A DNA stretch of 8,209 bases from an uncultured Alistipes sp. (GTDB lineage Bacteria; Bacteroidota; Bacteroidia; Bacteroidales; Rikenellaceae), in NCBI GenBank assembly GCA_934754975.1, contig CAKVKI010000115.1, positions 1-8,209 on the forward strand, in the 5' to 3' direction. Made by a program: the position numbers and the translations under genes. This document shows positions 1 through 6,875 of this stretch, piece after piece. Positions within the stretch are counted from its first letter, which is position 1; each line of letters opens with the position of its first letter. Under the pieces are notes generated by a model that was not told the origin of the DNA, ran no database searches, and saw nothing but the letters and a program-made list of their open reading frames with translations.

Positions 1-188
1 GGCACACTCCGTTCAGCATGAACGTCAATCTCAAAATCTCCAAGCGTCTCTACCGCGACAAGATGGGTGCGGCGATTTTTGTAAACCGGCTGTTCACCTA
101 CAGCCCCTCGTTCAGAAACGAGACCAACGCATTGGTACGCCGTTACTCCAGCCCCTATTTCGGCATGGAACTCAACTTTAAACTGTAA
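1..188 (+). CDS. C-terminal end of a TonB-dependent outer-membrane receptor (partial)
   Basis: This is an open frame entering from the left edge (first whole codon at base 3) and ending at a TAA at 186-188. It encodes 61 visible residues. They alternate polar and hydrophobic positions as beta-strands do, contain the segment MGAAIFVNRLFTY, and finish in YFGMELNFKL. A final amphipathic strand ending in an aromatic/hydrophobic pattern is typical of TonB-dependent receptors of Bacteroidota, where the last strand often reads G-x-E-L-x-F-x-L. Such receptors import large or scarce ligands (metal chelates, haem, cobalamin, glycans) using TonB energy. Plug and TonB box lie outside the window, so the ligand cannot be judged. 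The next gene starts only 4 bases downstream, which implies one transcript with the lipoprotein and DUF6850 genes. Family call is good but rests on the C-terminus alone; another outer-membrane barrel is possible. Confidence 0.72.
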   Translation, partial: HTPFSMNVNLKISKRLYRDKMGAAIFVNRLFTYSPSFRNETNALVRRYSSPYFGMELNFKL

Positions 189-192
189 AGCG

Positions 193-627
193 ATGATAAA
201 ACCTGTCCTGCGAGCCCTGCTCCTGCTCTCCGCACCGCTGTTTTCGGCCTGCGAAAAAGACGACTCAATCTTCACCCGGGTCTCTATCCGCTTCGTAATG
301 CCGGACAGCCGCCCCGTCGAAAAACTGGAAATTATCCAGGACGGCGAAGTCGGCGAAACGCCTTACAGGTCCTACTTCACCGACATCAACTTCTCGCACC
401 CCGAACTCAAAGGCAAAGAGACGATTCCGTTCCCGGACGTCGATGCGGACAACTGCGCCGAAATACGGCTCCGCAAGAGCGTTTACACCTTCATCGTCTA
501 TGCCAAAGCGACATATGCGTCAGGAGAGGTCAGAGTACTGGCCAATACGGACTATCAGGAGAATCCGAAGGCCGTAACCTGGGTGCAGGACAGCGAATCG
601 ATCGTATTACTGCTAAAATCGAACTGA
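193..627 (+). CDS. Small putative surface lipoprotein, 144 aa, unknown function
   Basis: The protein has a signal peptide with a hydrophobic stretch at about residues 5-17 and a lipobox ending at Cys20 (LFSAC). The residues after the Cys are E-K-D-D, an acidic Lys-containing patch of the kind that acts as a lipoprotein export signal to the cell surface in Bacteroidota. The remaining ~120 residues look like a small all-beta domain (SIRFVMPD near the start, SVYTFIVYAKATYASGEVRVL in the middle, ESIVLLLK at the end), as in the immunoglobulin-like or carboxypeptidase-regulatory-like domains often fused to surface lipoproteins. I do not recognise a named family. It starts 4 bases after the receptor stop codon, and its TGA shares one base with the ATG of the DUF6850 gene, so translation is probably coupled. 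Likely role is an accessory surface subunit of the receptor or barrel; this is inferred from context. Confidence 0.8.
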   Translation: MIKPVLRALLLLSAPLFSACEKDDSIFTRVSIRFVMPDSRPVEKLEIIQDGEVGETPYRSYFTDINFSHPELKGKETIPFPDVDADNCAEIRLRKSVYTFIVYAKATYASGEVRVLANTDYQENPKAVTWVQDSESIVLLLKSN

Positions 628-2129
628 TGATGAAGGCGCTTTTCCTGACGATACTGGCGTTGCTGCCCGCCGCCGCTGCCGCCCAGCGCGATACGCCCGG
701 CATACTGGAGCGTTCTTCCGCTTTCGACGCGGAGAGCGAACGGGCCGTGGCGGAATTTCACACGGCATCGTCCGCGGCGATGCTCTACCGCAGCGAACAG
801 TCGCTTTCGCAGCTCTCGCTGCGCATCGACCTGCGCCGCGAGCAGGAAGCGCTGCTGCAGCCGCTGGGCGACGGGGCGTTCGACGGGGGATTTTACGCCG
901 AAAGCTACCGGCGTCTCAGCGAGCGGTCGGCGGCATGGGCCGACGCCCGGTATGTCCGCGGCAGCCGCCGCAACGTCTGCTGGAACTCCACGGCCGACTA
1001 CCTGTTGCTCTACCCCTGCGTCACGGCGGATTCCGTCGGCGGAAACCTCTCGACCGAGGAGTATGCTTTCGGCGGCGGCTACGTCCGGCGGGTGGGACGC
1101 TTCGACCTGGCGATCCGGGGCGACTACCGAGCCGGGCAGGAGTACCGCAGGGTCGATCCGCGGCCCCACAACGTCGTTTCGGATTTCGCGGTCAGACTCG
1201 GCGTCGGCATGCAGTTTCGGCAGTACGTTTTGGGGCTGGACCTGCAGGGAAGGCTTTACAAACAGGATCAGGATATCGATTTTTTCTATCCGCCCGGAGC
1301 CAGCTCGTCCGAGTTGTATATGACCGGACTGGGGAGCCATTATGCACGCTATTCGCTGACCGAAACCAGCTTCGACATAGGCTACGACGGAAAGGGCTGC
1401 CTGCTGGCGGTGCAGCTCATGCCGCGGTACGCGAAAGGCTGGTATGCCCGCGCCGCGTTCGAAAGCCTTACGACGGAACGGCTCAACAAACCCAACAACA
1501 CGGTCCCCGTAACCCGTCTTGAGACCCGTCAGGCGACCTTCGCCGCAGCCTACCGCAGCGGCCGCTGGAGCCTGCGCGCCGGGGGCGGCTATGAACTGCG
1601 CCGCAGCATCGAAATGGTCGCCGACCGCACGGGGCACAGCGTCATCGTCGACAAGCAGGCGATGTACAGGAACCGCATCTGGCGCGCCGACGCCGAAGCG
1701 ACCGCCGAATGGCGGGGCGGCACGGTCAATTACATGCTCAGCCCCCGCGCGGAGTGGCGGCAGTCCACGGCCGCATACGTCTATCCGGCACGGCGGATGC
1801 GGCTCGCGCAGTTCTGCGGCGCGGTGCGCGGCAGTGCGGAATGGCTCCGCCCGCAGTGGCGCGTGAAAGCGACAGCGGGGATCGGCTGTTACGTCTCGCC
1901 CGACGAGGAGGTTTCGCTCAGCGGCATTCAGGAAAACATCTCGCAATACCTGACCTACACGGCGGCGCGGCTGAGCGGCCGGGCCGTCGCGCCCGAAGTT
2001 TCGCTGCGCGTTGAACGCCGTCTGAGCCGGAATCTGGCCTGTTTCGCCGAAACGGGATGGAGGCCCCGGTTTTACAGCGGAGGATTGTCCGAACACCTCC
2101 TGACGGCAGCGTTCGGCATCCTGTTCTAA
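627..2129 (+). CDS. DUF6850-family outer-membrane beta-barrel protein
   Basis: The 500-residue protein has a signal peptide (hydrophobic residues ~4-19, probable cleavage after the Ala run just before Gln20). The mature part is dominated by alternating, aromatic-rich strands and ends in a terminal Phe (LLTAAFGILF), the usual mark of a barrel inserted by the BAM machinery. The segment around residues 110-150, with NVCWNSTADYLLLYPCVTADS, GG and then EEYAFGGGY, matches what I know of the DUF6850 family, which sits beside TonB receptors and DUF4876 lipoproteins in Bacteroidota. Function is not established. Two adjacent ATG codons (627 and 630) are possible starts; the first shares a base with the upstream TGA, consistent with translational coupling. 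A plausible role is an outer-membrane partner or channel for the neighbouring receptor and lipoproteins. Two Cys within that conserved block could form a disulphide (inference). Confidence 0.82.
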   Translation: MMKALFLTILALLPAAAAAQRDTPGILERSSAFDAESERAVAEFHTASSAAMLYRSEQSLSQLSLRIDLRREQEALLQPLGDGAFDGGFYAESYRRLSERSAAWADARYVRGSRRNVCWNSTADYLLLYPCVTADSVGGNLSTEEYAFGGGYVRRVGRFDLAIRGDYRAGQEYRRVDPRPHNVVSDFAVRLGVGMQFRQYVLGLDLQGRLYKQDQDIDFFYPPGASSSELYMTGLGSHYARYSLTETSFDIGYDGKGCLLAVQLMPRYAKGWYARAAFESLTTERLNKPNNTVPVTRLETRQATFAAAYRSGRWSLRAGGGYELRRSIEMVADRTGHSVIVDKQAMYRNRIWRADAEATAEWRGGTVNYMLSPRAEWRQSTAAYVYPARRMRLAQFCGAVRGSAEWLRPQWRVKATAGIGCYVSPDEEVSLSGIQENISQYLTYTAARLSGRAVAPEVSLRVERRLSRNLACFAETGWRPRFYSGGLSEHLLTAAFGILF

Positions 2130-2171
2130 ACGACCGAATCAATATTTGTCAAACCAATAATAAAACCAATT

Positions 2172-3386
2172 ATGAAAAAGCTTTTCTTAATTCTGACGAC
2201 GGCCCTCTTCGCAGCGGGCTTCGCATCCTGCACCGACGATCCCCGGCAAACGCCGGTCAATCCGGTCATCGCATCCCAGACCCTGCGCGCACTCGGCGGC
2301 AATGTGCTGGTAAACGTGCCCGAAGCGGATTTCGACGTGAATATTCCAACCGAAGCAACGTCCTGGATTCGGGTCAACGAATCCGAATCTTCGGGCAAAG
2401 CCCTCGTGCTGGCTGTCGAGGAGAACGAAACGGGCGCGGAGCGTTCGGCTGTCGTGAACGTGACGCGGAGCGGCAGGAGTACCGTGCTGGCGACCGTAAC
2501 CATCAAACAGAGCGACATCACGCTGAAAACCGGCGAATTCGTGATCGAGGAGATCTACTTCACCGGCACGGCGCTCCCCGAAACGGGACAGCCCGACACG
2601 TGGCTGGGCGACCAGTACATCAAGATCCGCAACAACTCGGACGAAGACCTCTATGCCGACGGCATGATGCTGATCCTTTCGAGCGGACTCAATTCGGGCA
2701 CGAACTGCGAGATGATCGAAGGCAGGGACTTCCGCAAGGAGTGCTGCGCGGGCAACGCATTCTACTGCATCCCCGGCAGCGGGCAGGACGTGCCGGTCAA
2801 AGCCGGCGAATCGCTGATCGTCGTCAACAACGCCCAGAACCATACCGTCGGCAACCCGAATTCGTGGGACGCGACGAAAGCCGACTTCGAGTGGTACGAC
2901 GTTTCGTCGAACGAGGACTACCTGGACATCGACAACCCCGACGTACCCAACCTCGACAAATGGTACGCTTCGACATGGACGGTCCAGGTACTCCACAACC
3001 GCGGCTTCAACGCCGTGGCTATCGCCATGCCGCCCGTCGGCCTGACCGCAGAGCAGTTTCTCGCCGAATATCCGCTCGAAGACGCCCAGTACATCTTCCA
3101 CTCTCCCAACGGTTCGGACTACACAATGCCGCTGCGCAACTGCTACCGCGTGCCTAACGAATGGATACTCGACGCCGTGAACACGGGCTGCCGCGACGCA
3201 TACTACATCGGCCCGTGGGACGCTTCGCTCGACGCGGGTTATGCATGGTGCGGCACAGTCGACGGAGATGCCGGCCGCTTCGGCAAGTCGGTGATCCGCA
3301 AGAGCGGTTCCAGCGGCAAGCTCATCGACTCGAACAATTCGACCAACGACTTCGAGTCCAACACGAAGGCGTCGCTGATCAGGTAA
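2172..3386 (+). CDS. Surface lipoprotein with BACON-like domain and DUF4876 domain
   Basis: The signal peptide ends in a lipobox at Cys20 (FASC), followed by T-D-D, close to the acidic surface-export signal of Bacteroides lipoproteins. Residues ~32-115 resemble a BACON immunoglobulin-like module: ALGGNVLVNV, then SWIRVN (Trp65), Asn85 and Arg91, closing on TVTIKQ (Gln113). From ~122 the protein matches DUF4876, which looks lamin-tail-like: EEIYFTGT at 126-133, then DQYIKIRNNSDEDLYADG at 147-164, and a C-terminal block with WILDAVNTG and LDAGYAW. Seven cysteines follow the lipid-anchored one (179, 191, 192, 199, 324, 340, 360), which is many for this type. BACON domains are usually ligand- or glycan-adjacent spacers. 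The substrate is unknown; the role is presumably surface capture for the receptor. It lies 42 bases after the barrel gene, the widest gap in the operon, and 22 bases before the ABC ATPase. Confidence 0.82.
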   Translation: MKKLFLILTTALFAAGFASCTDDPRQTPVNPVIASQTLRALGGNVLVNVPEADFDVNIPTEATSWIRVNESESSGKALVLAVEENETGAERSAVVNVTRSGRSTVLATVTIKQSDITLKTGEFVIEEIYFTGTALPETGQPDTWLGDQYIKIRNNSDEDLYADGMMLILSSGLNSGTNCEMIEGRDFRKECCAGNAFYCIPGSGQDVPVKAGESLIVVNNAQNHTVGNPNSWDATKADFEWYDVSSNEDYLDIDNPDVPNLDKWYASTWTVQVLHNRGFNAVAIAMPPVGLTAEQFLAEYPLEDAQYIFHSPNGSDYTMPLRNCYRVPNEWILDAVNTGCRDAYYIGPWDASLDAGYAWCGTVDGDAGRFGKSVIRKSGSSGKLIDSNNSTNDFESNTKASLIR

Positions 3387-3408
3387 ACCGGAAAAGCGAC
3401 TATTCTTT

Positions 3409-4296
3409 ATGACCGATTCTGTCATCGAATGCCGCGGCCTCACCCACTGTTACGGGGAGCGGCTGATATACAAAGAGCTGAGTTTCGAGGTTCCGCGCGG
3501 GCGGATCCTCGGACTTCTGGGTAAAAACGGCACCGGGAAGACCACGACCATCAACATCCTGAGCGGCTACCTGCAGCCCCGCGCCGGGCAGTGCCTGATC
3601 TTCGGCGAGGATATCCGCACGATGCGGCCCGAAACCCGCGCCCGGATCGCCCTGCTGATCGAAGGACACGTACAGTACGCCTTCATGACCATCGGGCAGA
3701 TCGAACGGTTCTACGCGCAGTTTTATCCCCGCTGGAACCGCGACGCCTACTACGGACTGATGGAAATGCTGAAAGTGGCGCCCCGGCAGCGCATCTCGCG
3801 CATGTCGTGCGGGCAGCGTTCGCAGGTGGCCCTGGGACTGATTCTCGCCCAGAACGCCGACCTGCTCGTACTCGACGACTTCTCGATGGGGCTGGACCCC
3901 GGCTACCGCCGCCTGTTCGTGGAATACCTGCGCGACTATGCGCAGAGCGCGGAAAAGACCGTTTTCCTCACCTCGCACATCATTCAGGACATGGAAAAGC
4001 TCGTGGACGACTGCATCATCATGGATTACGGAAGTATTCTGGTGCAGATGCCCGTCGGCGAACTGCTCGGCACGTTCCGGCGTTATACCTTCACGCCGGG
4101 CGCCGGCGTCACGATCCCCGCCGGCGAGGGCTTCTACCACCCCAGCGCAGTGAACGGCCGCGCCGAACTCTACTCGTTCGACCCGCCCGCGACGGTGCAG
4201 GGCGTGCTGGAGCGCGCGGGCGTCGCCTGCGGCGACCTGCGGGGCGAGACGCTGAGCCTCGAAGACGCGTTTATCGGACTGACCGGAAAATACTAG
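3409..4296 (+). CDS. ABC transporter ATP-binding protein
   Basis: This 295-residue protein is a single cytoplasmic nucleotide-binding domain with a C-terminal extension of about 80 residues. Walker A is GKNGTGKT at 38-45. The signature is MSCGQ at 132-136 instead of LSGGQ. Walker B is LLVLD at 152-156, followed by Asp157 where most ABC ATPases have the catalytic Glu. The D-loop region is GLDP at 161-164 and the switch His is His190 in LTSH. The segment FYAQFYPRWN (101-110) is typical of the small ABC ATPases that pair with ABC-2-like permeases. It is followed after 9 bases by a permease-like gene and then DUF4857, so the three probably form one complex in the cytoplasmic membrane. Import or export cannot be decided from sequence. 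The Asp and the MSCGQ may be family-wide rather than lesions; the frame is intact. Confidence 0.93.
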   Translation: MTDSVIECRGLTHCYGERLIYKELSFEVPRGRILGLLGKNGTGKTTTINILSGYLQPRAGQCLIFGEDIRTMRPETRARIALLIEGHVQYAFMTIGQIERFYAQFYPRWNRDAYYGLMEMLKVAPRQRISRMSCGQRSQVALGLILAQNADLLVLDDFSMGLDPGYRRLFVEYLRDYAQSAEKTVFLTSHIIQDMEKLVDDCIIMDYGSILVQMPVGELLGTFRRYTFTPGAGVTIPAGEGFYHPSAVNGRAELYSFDPPATVQGVLERAGVACGDLRGETLSLEDAFIGLTGKY

Positions 4297-4305
4297 ACCC
4301 GAATT

Positions 4306-4977
4306 ATGATTAAAGCCATATTTTACAAAGAGCGGATCAAAATGCGCTGTTTCTATCCGCTGGGCGCATTGTTGCTCTTCGGAGCCACCGCCTATGCGCT
4401 GCTGCGCGTCCAACGGGTGATAACGTTCAAAGGCGCGGCGCATGTCTGGGAGGTGATGCTCGAAAAGGAGGTCGTCTTCATCGACATGCTCCAATACCTG
4501 CCTGCCCTGCTGGGCATACTGCTCGCCGTGGTGCAGTTCGTCCCCGAAATGACCCGGAAACGGCTGAAGCTGACGCTTCACCTGCCCTTTCCGCAGCGGA
4601 AGATGATCCTGCTGATGTCGGGCATCGGACTGGGTGCGCTGGCATTGCTGTTCGCCGTGCAAATGGCCGTGCTGTGGTGGTATTTCCACGCCCTGCTGGC
4701 TCCCGAACTGGCCGCGCGGATTCTGCTGACGGCATTGCCGTGGTATCTGGCCGGGCTGACGCTCTACCTGCTGACGGCATGGATTTGTCTCGAACCCACC
4801 TGGAAGCGGCGGCTGGCGAACCTGCTGGTCGCCGCGGGCGTCTGCCGGATCTTCTTCCTCTCCGACACTCCGCAGGCTTACGACGGCATGCTGCCGTGGC
4901 TGGCGGCGCTGCTGGTCGGTTCGCTGTTCTTCCCGCTGCTTTCGGTCCATCGTTTCAAACAGGGATGTCAGGATTAA
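4306..4977 (+). CDS. ABC-2-like transporter permease, 223 aa
   Basis: This is a very hydrophobic protein with about six membrane segments, roughly residues 16-33, 61-80, 100-124, 138-161, 168-185 and 196-213. The N-terminus MIKAIFYKERIK is a short cytoplasmic lead typical of ABC-2-type permeases. The charged stretch 80-94 (PEMTRKRLKLTLHLP), between segments 2 and 3, resembles the coupling-helix and 'sort-proline' region seen in this class (E..., then basic, ending in L-P). Lack of a signal peptide and position directly after the ATPase gene (9 bases) support its role as membrane partner of the ATPase. It is short for a complete ABC-2 permease, so it probably works as a dimer or together with the DUF4857 protein. 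No substrate-specific motif is visible. Family membership is inferred from topology and context rather than from a diagnostic motif. Confidence 0.78.
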   Translation: MIKAIFYKERIKMRCFYPLGALLLFGATAYALLRVQRVITFKGAAHVWEVMLEKEVVFIDMLQYLPALLGILLAVVQFVPEMTRKRLKLTLHLPFPQRKMILLMSGIGLGALALLFAVQMAVLWWYFHALLAPELAARILLTALPWYLAGLTLYLLTAWICLEPTWKRRLANLLVAAGVCRIFFLSDTPQAYDGMLPWLAALLVGSLFFPLLSVHRFKQGCQD

Positions 4978-4996
4978 CCCGCAAAACGACAAATCT

Positions 4997-6208
4997 ATGA
5001 TAAAGAGTATCAAAACCGGAATAATTCTCCTTGCTGCGCTCCTGCTGGCATGGCTGCTGCCATGGTGCTACGCGTTCGTGTGCGCATCGCCCTCGTGGTC
5101 GCCGTTCACGCTCTACAGCTGCGTGACGCACGGCTTCGCATCGGTGGATTTCGACCGCGAAAACAACGTCGCCGGCCGCGACCTGCACGGCAACACCTAC
5201 ACCCAGCAGCAGTTCGACAGCATCCTGCCGACGTTCTACTACCGCCAGCTCGCCGCCGAAGGACGATTCCCGGCCCAAATCGAAGGCGTGGCCGTCGAAT
5301 CGCGCGACATAGAGCGCACGAACTTCATGTTCCGCACGTCGCCCGGCGAAATCAACCGCCGCAGACCGGCGGTCTATCGACTGCTGGAGTCGATGCCCGA
5401 CCGCGTCGATTTAGAACCGGCGACCGACGTGTTCCGCATCACCGGCGAGGGGATCGAGTTCGTCGACATGGAGACCAACACCCTCGACCGGGAAAAGAGC
5501 GCGGCTTTCACCAAAGTACTGCGGAACAAGGGCTTTTCGTTCCCGGCCCGCGTCGTCTGCGGCAACCCATCGACGCGCAAGCGGTACGACAACGGCTATC
5601 TGCTGGTGGACGACTCTCAGTGCGTCTACCACATGAAACAGGTACGCGGCCGCCCGTTCGTGCGCCGCACCGACGTTGCGGATACGCTGCAGATCGGCCG
5701 GATTTTCGTCACGGAGTTCGCCGACCGCAAAAATCTCGGTTTCCTTGTGGACAGGAAAAAACGGTTCTATACGCTCGGTGCGGAGGATTACAAACTGCAT
5801 GAAATTCCCGTCGGGAAATTCGACCCCGTGCAGCAGAACATGACGATTATCGGCGACATGTTCTACTGGACGGTCGCCATACAGGATCCCGAATCGAAAC
5901 GCTACGCGGCCGTAAACGCCCGCGACTACTCGCTGGCGGACGAATACCGGCCCGAAGAGACGCCGCAGGCATGGGCGGAATACGCCAAATACCTGTTCCC
6001 TTTCGAACTGTCGTTCACCTCGCCGCAGGACGGCTACGTGAAGCCCCGGATTGCGGAGGTGTCCGGTCAGGCCCTCTGGCTGGGGCTCGCGCTCGGCGCG
6101 CTTTATGCGCTCATACGCCGCAGACAGCCCTGGCAGATCGCCGGCGTCATCCTGCTGGGACTCTTCCTCTTCGTTCCGCTGCTGGTGTTCGGCACGGCAA
6201 AAGAATAA
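4997..6208 (+). CDS. DUF4857-domain membrane protein
   Basis: The 403-residue protein has an N-terminal membrane segment at about 7-27 (GIILLAALLLAWLLPW), then about 320 residues of soluble, strand-rich sequence probably in the periplasm. Two further membrane segments near the C-terminus (about 357-371 and 377-398) are separated by a basic RRRQPW turn. I recognise this layout and the segment after the first helix (SWSPFTLYSCVTHGF) as DUF4857, a Bacteroidota family found with ABC ATPase and permease genes; no biochemical function is known to me. The repeated short blade-like strands in the middle (GRIFVTEFADRKNLGFLVDRKKRFYTLG, DYKLHEIPVGKFDP) suggest a propeller-like sensing or binding domain. 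It follows the permease by 19 bases and is the last gene before a strong terminator. Likely role: third membrane subunit or periplasmic regulator of the ABC complex (inference). Confidence 0.82.
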   Translation: MIKSIKTGIILLAALLLAWLLPWCYAFVCASPSWSPFTLYSCVTHGFASVDFDRENNVAGRDLHGNTYTQQQFDSILPTFYYRQLAAEGRFPAQIEGVAVESRDIERTNFMFRTSPGEINRRRPAVYRLLESMPDRVDLEPATDVFRITGEGIEFVDMETNTLDREKSAAFTKVLRNKGFSFPARVVCGNPSTRKRYDNGYLLVDDSQCVYHMKQVRGRPFVRRTDVADTLQIGRIFVTEFADRKNLGFLVDRKKRFYTLGAEDYKLHEIPVGKFDPVQQNMTIIGDMFYWTVAIQDPESKRYAAVNARDYSLADEYRPEETPQAWAEYAKYLFPFELSFTSPQDGYVKPRIAEVSGQALWLGLALGALYALIRRRQPWQIAGVILLGLFLFVPLLVFGTAKE

Positions 6209-6231
6209 GGACAAATCCAGCCCCCGGAAAG

Positions 6232-6263
6232 AAGGGCGGCCGTTTAGACGGCCGCCCTTTTAT
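6232..6263. terminator. Bidirectional intrinsic terminator between convergent operons
   Basis: A near-perfect inverted repeat pairs AAGGGCGGCCGT (6232-6243) with ACGGCCGCCCTT (6248-6259) around a TTAG loop. It is followed by TTTTAT on the plus strand and preceded by GGAAAGAA, which reads as TTCTTTCC on the minus strand. It begins 24 bases after the DUF4857 stop codon and lies 19 bases past the PepSY stop codon on the other strand, so it can end both transcripts. Confidence 0.93.
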
Positions 6264-6281
6264 CACGCGCAGTTTCCCGGA

Positions 6282-6860
6282 TCAGGTCAGGAAAATAAAC
6301 AGCAACGGAATCAGAATCCCCGCGATCAACTCGACGCCTCCGCGGCCCCATAATCCTTTCGGGCCGCGCATCATCACCAGCCCCGAAAGCACAATCACGA
6401 CCAATCCCGCCAGAAAGACATCCGAAAAGGCCGTCCACCAGCGCGACGGATTGTAATGCAGGCGGTTCAGGCTGCTCAGCACGGGCCGCCTGCGGATCGA
6501 CTCGTAGACGGCGCGTCCCGACGCCAGATCGACCGTCAGCGAACTGCTGCCCCGGATAAAGATCTTCAGCCGGTCCGGCTCGGGAAAGTAATGTTTTAGG
6601 TAGTTGCCCTCTTCGCCGACGCGCAGGAGCAGTTCTTCGGCCCGCGCACGGGTCCACTCCCGCTCGGCGTGCGGCATCGTTCCTGCAAAAGCCAGCTCCG
6701 TCCGGCGCACCGAATAGTCGGAATTGAAATCGCGTTTGTGGTTGAGCATGAAGCCCGAAACCGTATAAATCAGCAGTACGCCCGAAAAGAAAAAGGAGAG
6801 GTCGCGGTGAACGGACCTGCTCCATTTCCTTACGGCGGACATAAACGACCGTGTCCCCAT
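6282..6860 (-). CDS. Small PepSY-associated transmembrane protein
   Basis: With the ATG at 6860 the product is 192 residues. Membrane segments lie at about 21-40 (LSFFFSGVLLIYTVSGFMLN), 145-164 (FSDVFLAGLVVIVLSGLVMM) and 174-191. Between the first two is a ~100-residue periplasmic PepSY-like part. His18 (SVHRDLS), His41 (LNHK) and His135 (RLHYNP) sit next to membrane ends in positions where PepSY-associated membrane proteins carry conserved histidines, possibly binding haem or metal. Larger relatives act in siderophore or haem iron release in the cytoplasmic membrane; for this short form the activity is inferred. The frame extends to a TTG at 6869, and an in-frame ATG at 6842 (MSAVRKWSRSVHRDL) is also plausible and fits family N-termini. 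The upstream lipoprotein stops 15 bases before the chosen ATG, so the two genes are almost certainly co-transcribed. Confidence 0.82.
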   Translation of the reverse strand: MGTRSFMSAVRKWSRSVHRDLSFFFSGVLLIYTVSGFMLNHKRDFNSDYSVRRTELAFAGTMPHAEREWTRARAEELLLRVGEEGNYLKHYFPEPDRLKIFIRGSSSLTVDLASGRAVYESIRRRPVLSSLNRLHYNPSRWWTAFSDVFLAGLVVIVLSGLVMMRGPKGLWGRGGVELIAGILIPLLFIFLT

Positions 6861-6875
6861 GACGTGCAAAACTTT

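Noticed and set aside
555..2096. Long minus-strand open frame (513 codons) opposite the DUF6850 gene
   Set aside because: It gives a Pro/Arg/Ala-rich product without domain logic and mirrors the GC-rich third positions of the real gene, which has a signal peptide and barrel pattern.
2141..2148. AATATTTG before the DUF4876 gene as a -7 promoter element
   Set aside because: It matches TAnnTTTG except the first base, but no -33 TTTG or TTG lies at the right distance and the start would fall within about 20 bases of the ATG. The tight operon layout makes read-through likelier.
2187..3443. Long minus-strand open frame opposite the DUF4876 gene
   Set aside because: Composition is that of an antisense shadow; the plus-strand frame has lipobox, BACON and DUF4876 features.
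3400..5013. 537-codon minus-strand open frame opposite the ABC ATPase and permease genes
   Set aside because: Gln/Arg/His-rich shadow spanning two clear genes and their intergenic gap; no recognisable motif.
6861..6869. TTG at 6869 as start of the PepSY protein
   Set aside because: ATG codons at 6860 and 6842 follow in frame and fit better; the added residues contribute nothing recognisable.
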